Both the position numbers and the translations under genes were made by a program. Shown here piece after piece: positions 7,287 to 10,979 of a stretch of DNA of 10,979 nucleotides. The notes under the pieces are model-generated. The model saw only the letters and a program-made list of their open reading frames with translations, had not been told where the DNA came from and made no database searches. This DNA comes from an uncultured Flavobacteriales bacterium. GTDB lineage: Bacteria > Bacteroidota > Bacteroidia > Flavobacteriales_D > Crocinitomicaceae. Position 1 is the stretch's first letter; each line of letters starts with the position of its first letter. The stretch spans positions 1 to 10,979 of the forward strand of contig CAIRMS010000302.1 of assembly GCA_903879765.1 (NCBI GenBank). Reading direction: 5' to 3'.

Positions 7287-8082
7287 AGAAACAGCGGCAT
7301 TTATTCAAGCCAAAACAAGTATTCAACCAACAATTGGGATTATTTTAGGAACAGGTCTAGGTGGACTCGTGAAAGAAATCGAAATTGTAGATGAAATTCC
7401 GTATGAAACAATTCCTAACTTCCCAGTATCAACGGTGGAAAGTCATTCTGGAAAATTAATTTTCGGACGTCTTGGTGGAAAAAATGTGGTTGCCATGCAA
7501 GGACGTTTCCACTATTACGAGGGATATGATTTACAACAAGTAACATTTCCAGTTCGCGTCATGAAGTTATTAGGCATCGAACGTCTCTTTGTGAGCAATG
7601 CTTCTGGTGGGGTCAATCCGGATTTTGAAGTAGGTGAAATCATGATCATGAACGACCACATCAATTTATTTCCTGGAAATCCATTAATTGGCAAAAACAT
7701 CGACGAATTAGGTCCACGTTTTCCAGACATGAGTGATCCATACGATGAGTCAATGATTCAAATGGCCAAAACGATCGCAGAAGAAATGTCAATCAAAGTA
7801 TCTATTGGGTGTTATGCAGGACTTACTGGTCCAACGTTGGAAACGCCATCCGAATACAAATACGTACGCGTGATTGGCGCTGATGCTGTAGGGATGTCTA
7901 CGGTTCCTGAAGTGATTGTTGCCCGACACATGAGCATTCCTTGTTTTGCCATTTCCATCATAACAGACCTTGGAGTACCAGGAAAAATTAAAAAAGTGAG
8001 TGTTCAAGATGTGATTGAAGTGGCTAGTCGTCAAGAGCCGAAAATGACACAAATCATGAAAGAATTAATCTCCCGCATTTAA
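7270..8082 (+). CDS. Purine-nucleoside phosphorylase, trimeric type
   Basis: Splits purine nucleosides with phosphate to give the free base and (deoxy)ribose 1-phosphate; a cytoplasmic purine salvage enzyme. Its 270 residues are typical of the trimeric (human-like) class. Motifs are ILGTGLGG (25-32), ESHSGKL (57-63), QGRFHYYEGY (77-86, phosphate/ribose contacts Arg79, His81), SNASGG (109-114), GPTLETPSEY (187-196, base-binding Glu191) and GADAVGMSTVPEVIVARH (203-220). The base-specificity position equivalent to human Asn243 (LITNKV) is Asp233 in IITDLG, which may broaden use towards 6-aminopurines. The start ATG 7270 is inside the lpxK end (17-base overlap). The gatB gene follows after 7 bases. 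The name punA or deoD-like would be by convention only, so I leave the symbol empty. Confidence 0.93.
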   Translation: MLETIKETAAFIQAKTSIQPTIGIILGTGLGGLVKEIEIVDEIPYETIPNFPVSTVESHSGKLIFGRLGGKNVVAMQGRFHYYEGYDLQQVTFPVRVMKLLGIERLFVSNASGGVNPDFEVGEIMIMNDHINLFPGNPLIGKNIDELGPRFPDMSDPYDESMIQMAKTIAEEMSIKVSIGCYAGLTGPTLETPSEYKYVRVIGADAVGMSTVPEVIVARHMSIPCFAISIITDLGVPGKIKKVSVQDVIEVASRQEPKMTQIMKELISRI

Positions 8083-8089
8083 AAAAATT

Positions 8090-9544
8090 ATGGAAGCATC
8101 CATTCGCGATAAATACGAAGTTGTCATCGGACTTGAAGTCCATGCTCAAATGTTGACCAAAACAAAAGCATACTCGAACGATGTGAATGAATACGGCTCC
8201 GCTCCGAATTCCAACATTAGTGCGATCACACTTGGACATCCAGGTACTTTACCTGTGATGAACAAAAAGACGATTGAATTTGCCATTCGCTTGGGCCTTG
8301 CATGTGATGCACACATCGCCCCTGCGCAGCACTTTGCTCGAAAAAATTATTTTTATCCCGATTTACCGAAAGGATACCAAATCACCCAGGATACCACACC
8401 AATTTGTACGGGCGGGAGTATCGTTATAAGAACGGATGATGGAACAGAGAAATCCATTGGATTAACTAGAATTCACATGGAGGAAGATGCGGGAAAAAGC
8501 ATTCACGACGTGGACGTTTACGACACACTAGTAGATTTAAACCGAGCGGGGACTCCCCTACTTGAAATCGTTTCTGAGCCGGACATGCGTTCATCCATGG
8601 AAGCTTACCATTACTTGACGGAAGTGCGTAAACTTGTTCGATACCTAGATATTTGTGATGGAAACATGGAAGAAGGATCCTTGCGATGCGATGCCAATGT
8701 TTCGGTGAGACTTGTTGGTGTTTCAGAGTTTGGAACAAAGGTAGAAGTTAAAAATATGAATTCCATTCGCAACGTGCAACGCGCAATTGAATTCGAAATT
8801 ATTCGTCAAATTGAAGTATTAGAAGCTGGTGGAGCGCTTTCACAAGAAACGAGAGCTTTTGACGCATTGAAAGGAATTACGATATCCATGCGTTCTAAGG
8901 AAGCGGCAAACGATTACCGTTATTTCCCAGAACCAGACCTTCCACCAATTACGATTACAAAACAGCAAATTGATGAGGTTGCTATGGAAATGCCTGCTTT
9001 ACCGCGTGCTCTTTTTCAACGTTACACAAAAGAATATGGTTTGTCTGAATATGACGCCTATAACATTACAGACAACAAAGGAATCGCTCTTTATTACGAA
9101 TCCATCCTTGTCCATACAAAAAATTACAAATCCGCTGCCAATTGGTTGATGGGTGACATCAAATCCTATTTGAACGAGTACGGAGTTGACATGGAAAAAT
9201 TCCCGTTAAAACCGCTTAAAATAGCTGAATTAATTCATCTGGTGGAGGAAGGAAAAGTTTCAAGCACCGTTGCCTCACAAAATATATTTCCTGCCTTGTT
9301 CACAACAGATGAATCTCCATTGCAAGTGGCAGAACGATTAAACTTGATTCAAAACTCCGATGAAGATGCCTTAAAAGGATTCATTTTGAAAGTATTTGAA
9401 TTAAATCCAGATGAAGTGTCTCGCTACAAAGCTGGCGAAAAACAATTGACCGGATTCTTTATGGGACAACTGATGAAAGTTTCTCAAGGTAAGGCAGATC
9501 CGAAATTGGCGAATGGCTTATTACGTCAACTACTTGATGCATGA
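8090..9544 (+). CDS. gatB: Asp-tRNA(Asn)/Glu-tRNA(Gln) amidotransferase subunit B
   Basis: The kinase/tRNA-binding subunit of GatCAB, which turns misacylated Glu-tRNA(Gln) and/or Asp-tRNA(Asn) into the correct amidated tRNA in the cytoplasm. Its 484 residues are full length. The cradle domain shows VIGLEVHAQM (12-21), HFARKNYFYPDLPKGYQ (81-97), LNRAGTPLLEIVSEPDM (150-166), EEGSLRCDANVS (194-205) and MRSKEAANDYRYFPEPDLPP (267-286). A helical and YqeY-like C-terminal tail ends with GQLMKVSQGKADPKLANGLL. GatA and GatC are not in the window, which is common because these genes are often scattered. Its stop overlaps the start of the next gene (ATGA, 4 bases), so the thioredoxin-like protein is probably translated in coupling with it. 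Confidence 0.97.
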   Translation: MEASIRDKYEVVIGLEVHAQMLTKTKAYSNDVNEYGSAPNSNISAITLGHPGTLPVMNKKTIEFAIRLGLACDAHIAPAQHFARKNYFYPDLPKGYQITQDTTPICTGGSIVIRTDDGTEKSIGLTRIHMEEDAGKSIHDVDVYDTLVDLNRAGTPLLEIVSEPDMRSSMEAYHYLTEVRKLVRYLDICDGNMEEGSLRCDANVSVRLVGVSEFGTKVEVKNMNSIRNVQRAIEFEIIRQIEVLEAGGALSQETRAFDALKGITISMRSKEAANDYRYFPEPDLPPITITKQQIDEVAMEMPALPRALFQRYTKEYGLSEYDAYNITDNKGIALYYESILVHTKNYKSAANWLMGDIKSYLNEYGVDMEKFPLKPLKIAELIHLVEEGKVSSTVASQNIFPALFTTDESPLQVAERLNLIQNSDEDALKGFILKVFELNPDEVSRYKAGEKQLTGFFMGQLMKVSQGKADPKLANGLLRQLLDA

Positions 9545-10737
9545 AAAATTGGATCGTAAAATATAAAACTTGGCTCATTATTGGAGTTATTGTGACAGGT
9601 GTTGCTTCCATCGTGTGGTACAATAAATACCAAAAAGATTTAGCCGATACGGGCGGATTAGAACCGAATTTTGAAATATCAGGTAAAATTTCGGGAGTTC
9701 CAGGACTTACTTTGTTTATAGAAGCGCCGAGCGACAAAGGAACCATTCCAGTTGCAGAAGGACAAATCAATGCGGATGGTCGTTTTAGCATCATTGGAAA
9801 CATTCCGGGTTTGGGTTATTATTTCTTGAGATTGGGCGATGAGAAAAACAGTTTAATTCCCATTACATTAATTCCAGGAGATCATTTAACCATCAATACT
9901 TCCGTGAATTCATTTGTTTCCAAACCAAACGCGGGAGGCACAAGTTGGAGTCGAACCATGAATCGCTATTTAGGTGAATTTGATAAATTTCAACAAACGC
10001 AAGCGCGCTTGCAACTAAACCAAGAAAATCGAAGTAAGGAAGAAGTTTCCAAACTTTTTCTCGCAGCAAAAAGCAAAATGGAGGATTTTTCACGAACGAA
10101 TATGATGAAGGATCCCAGCAATGCCTACAACATCATACTTTCAATGGATTTGTTACCAAGTGTGAGTTTTGATGATTGGGACCCGAGTAATTTAAATACA
10201 TTGCGAGTGGTTACAGAGGCATTTGAGAAAAAATATACTGGTCAACCAGCCGCGGAAACCTTTAGAAATCAATACGCTCAAATAGAAAATGCTTATTATG
10301 AGTTTGCTTCATCAGTAAACGGAACTGTTCCTGCTCCAGAAATTGCTTTAGAAAATCCATCAGGTAACATCATGAAATTATCAGACCTCAAGGGAAAGGT
10401 AGTACTCATAGATTTCTGGGCTTCATGGTGTGGACCTTGTCGTGCTGAAAACCCGAACGTGGTGAAAATGTATCAAAAATTCAAGGACAAAGGATTTACC
10501 ATTTTTTCCGTTTCCTTGGATGAGGAGGCTGCAAAATGGAAAGAAGCAATTTCTAAAGATAAATTAGCGTGGGAATTTCATGTTAGTGATTTAAAAGGTT
10601 GGAAATCATCTGTGGTTGCTAACTATGGCATTGAAGGAATTCCATTTACCGTTCTCGTAAACAAAGAAGGGAAAATTATTGGAAAGAATTTACGCGGCGA
10701 AAAACTAGAAGAAACATTAAACGAACTTTTAAAATGA
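9541..10737 (+). CDS. Membrane-anchored DUF4369 / TlpA-like thioredoxin-fold protein
   Basis: 398 residues. One uncleaved N-terminal span (about 11-27, after basic residues) anchors it with the rest in the periplasm. A DUF4369-like beta domain covers about 43-125 (FEISGKISG to LGYYFLRLGD and ITLIPGDHLTI). A helical linker covers about 130-262. A TlpA/ResA-type thioredoxin domain covers about 264-398, with the redox pair in FWASWCGPC (292-300, Cys297 and Cys300) and the cis-proline in EGIPFT (Pro368). Such proteins reduce or exchange disulfides of exported proteins; the target and electron donor are unknown here. Both active-site cysteines are present, so it should be active. It overlaps gatB by 4 bases and the next DUF4369-like gene by 4 bases. 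Confidence 0.9.
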   Translation: MKNWIVKYKTWLIIGVIVTGVASIVWYNKYQKDLADTGGLEPNFEISGKISGVPGLTLFIEAPSDKGTIPVAEGQINADGRFSIIGNIPGLGYYFLRLGDEKNSLIPITLIPGDHLTINTSVNSFVSKPNAGGTSWSRTMNRYLGEFDKFQQTQARLQLNQENRSKEEVSKLFLAAKSKMEDFSRTNMMKDPSNAYNIILSMDLLPSVSFDDWDPSNLNTLRVVTEAFEKKYTGQPAAETFRNQYAQIENAYYEFASSVNGTVPAPEIALENPSGNIMKLSDLKGKVVLIDFWASWCGPCRAENPNVVKMYQKFKDKGFTIFSVSLDEEAAKWKEAISKDKLAWEFHVSDLKGWKSSVVANYGIEGIPFTVLVNKEGKIIGKNLRGEKLEETLNELLK

Positions 10738-10979
10738 AAAACCTAGGGATTATTCTTATTGCCTTTTTACCGATTGGACTATTTGCTCAAAATACCATAA
10801 AAGTAAACGTATCCGGTATGCTGTTCAACGCAAATGTTGATTCTGTTCGGATATCTCAAAACTTTGGGACGTACTATAAAGATTATGGTTCAGCTGCTTT
10901 GGATAAAAAAGGAAATTTCAAATTATCATTATCCTTGCCAAATCCAGATTATTATTTCTTGCGTGTTGGTTCGGAGAAC
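10734..10979 (+). CDS. Exported DUF4369-like protein, start only (runs off window)
   Basis: 82 residues are visible from ATG 10734, which overlaps the preceding stop (ATGA). Residues 1-18 form a signal peptide (MKNLGIILIAFLPIGLFA, likely cut before Gln19). The mature part has the same pattern as the DUF4369 domain of the gene before it: a beta-strand start (IKVNVSGML), then DKKGNFKLSLSLPNPDYYFLRVGSEN. This aligns with ADGRFSIIGNIPGLGYYFLRLGDEKN upstream. It is probably a paralogue and may also carry a C-terminal thioredoxin domain beyond the window, which cannot be seen. Unlike its neighbour, it appears to be cleaved and released rather than membrane anchored. Confidence 0.8.
   Translation, partial: MKNLGIILIAFLPIGLFAQNTIKVNVSGMLFNANVDSVRISQNFGTYYKDYGSAALDKKGNFKLSLSLPNPDYYFLRVGSEN

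Noticed and set aside
8083..8089. A-rich spacer between the phosphorylase gene and gatB as a terminator
   Set aside because: Only 7 bases with no hairpin ahead of it; this is a normal within-operon gap.
8162..8245. Lack in GatB of the cysteines found in this region in many proteobacterial homologues
   Set aside because: Many other bacterial GatB proteins also lack them, and the remaining signature blocks are intact, so it is not a defect.
9459..9803. 114-codon open frame on the minus strand across the gatB end and the thioredoxin-like gene start
   Set aside because: It lies antisense to two well-supported genes, has no recognisable domain, and is best explained as a shadow frame.
1..10979. 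Signs of mobile DNA, CRISPR or defence genes
   Set aside because: No transposase, integrase, direct repeat array or target-site duplication was seen; composition and gene packing look uniform through the window.

Overview
The window looks like part of a Bacteroidota chromosome, most likely a Flavobacteriales-type genome. The DNA is AT-rich and densely packed, and Shine-Dalgarno signals are weak or absent. TAnnTTTG boxes, the known -7 promoter element of this phylum, sit at the heads of transcription units. The gene families also fit: M61 peptidase with a PDZ domain, VTC-domain protein paired with DUF4956, DUF4369/TlpA-like proteins, and LpxK as a sign of a lipid A outer membrane. I cannot name a genus with confidence. 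No rRNA, tRNA, CRISPR, insertion sequence or phage gene was seen, and no gene-free stretch exceeds 116 bases.

Left half (1-4718, minus strand): one tightly packed unit reading leftwards. Its order is purT (de novo purine synthesis), an exported M61 aminopeptidase with a PDZ domain, an exported Asp-box beta-propeller protein of the sialidase fold, and ung (uracil-DNA glycosylase, cut by the window edge). Junctions are a 4-base overlap, a 32-base overlap and a 4-base gap, so these are probably co-transcribed although their functions differ.

Divergent region (4719-4834): 116 bases serving both directions. It holds a TAnnTTTG box on each strand and several short inverted repeats on the plus-strand side.

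Right half (4835-10979, plus strand): a second packed unit. A VTC-domain (CYTH-like) protein overlaps a DUF4956 membrane protein, a candidate two-part polyphosphate or nucleotide-handling membrane system. Then come lpxK (lipid A 4'-kinase), a trimeric-type purine nucleoside phosphorylase, gatB (tRNA amidotransferase subunit B), a membrane-anchored DUF4369-thioredoxin protein and the start of a second exported DUF4369-like protein. Junctions are overlaps or gaps of 15 bases or fewer. A TAnnTTTG box directly before lpxK suggests an additional internal promoter.

Most of the window is housekeeping. The parts most worth a second look are the VTC/DUF4956 pair with its palindrome-rich promoter, the promoter boxes lying almost on the start codons, the specificity-position Asp in the nucleoside phosphorylase, the Pro in motif A of the uracil glycosylase, and the tandem DUF4369 proteins.
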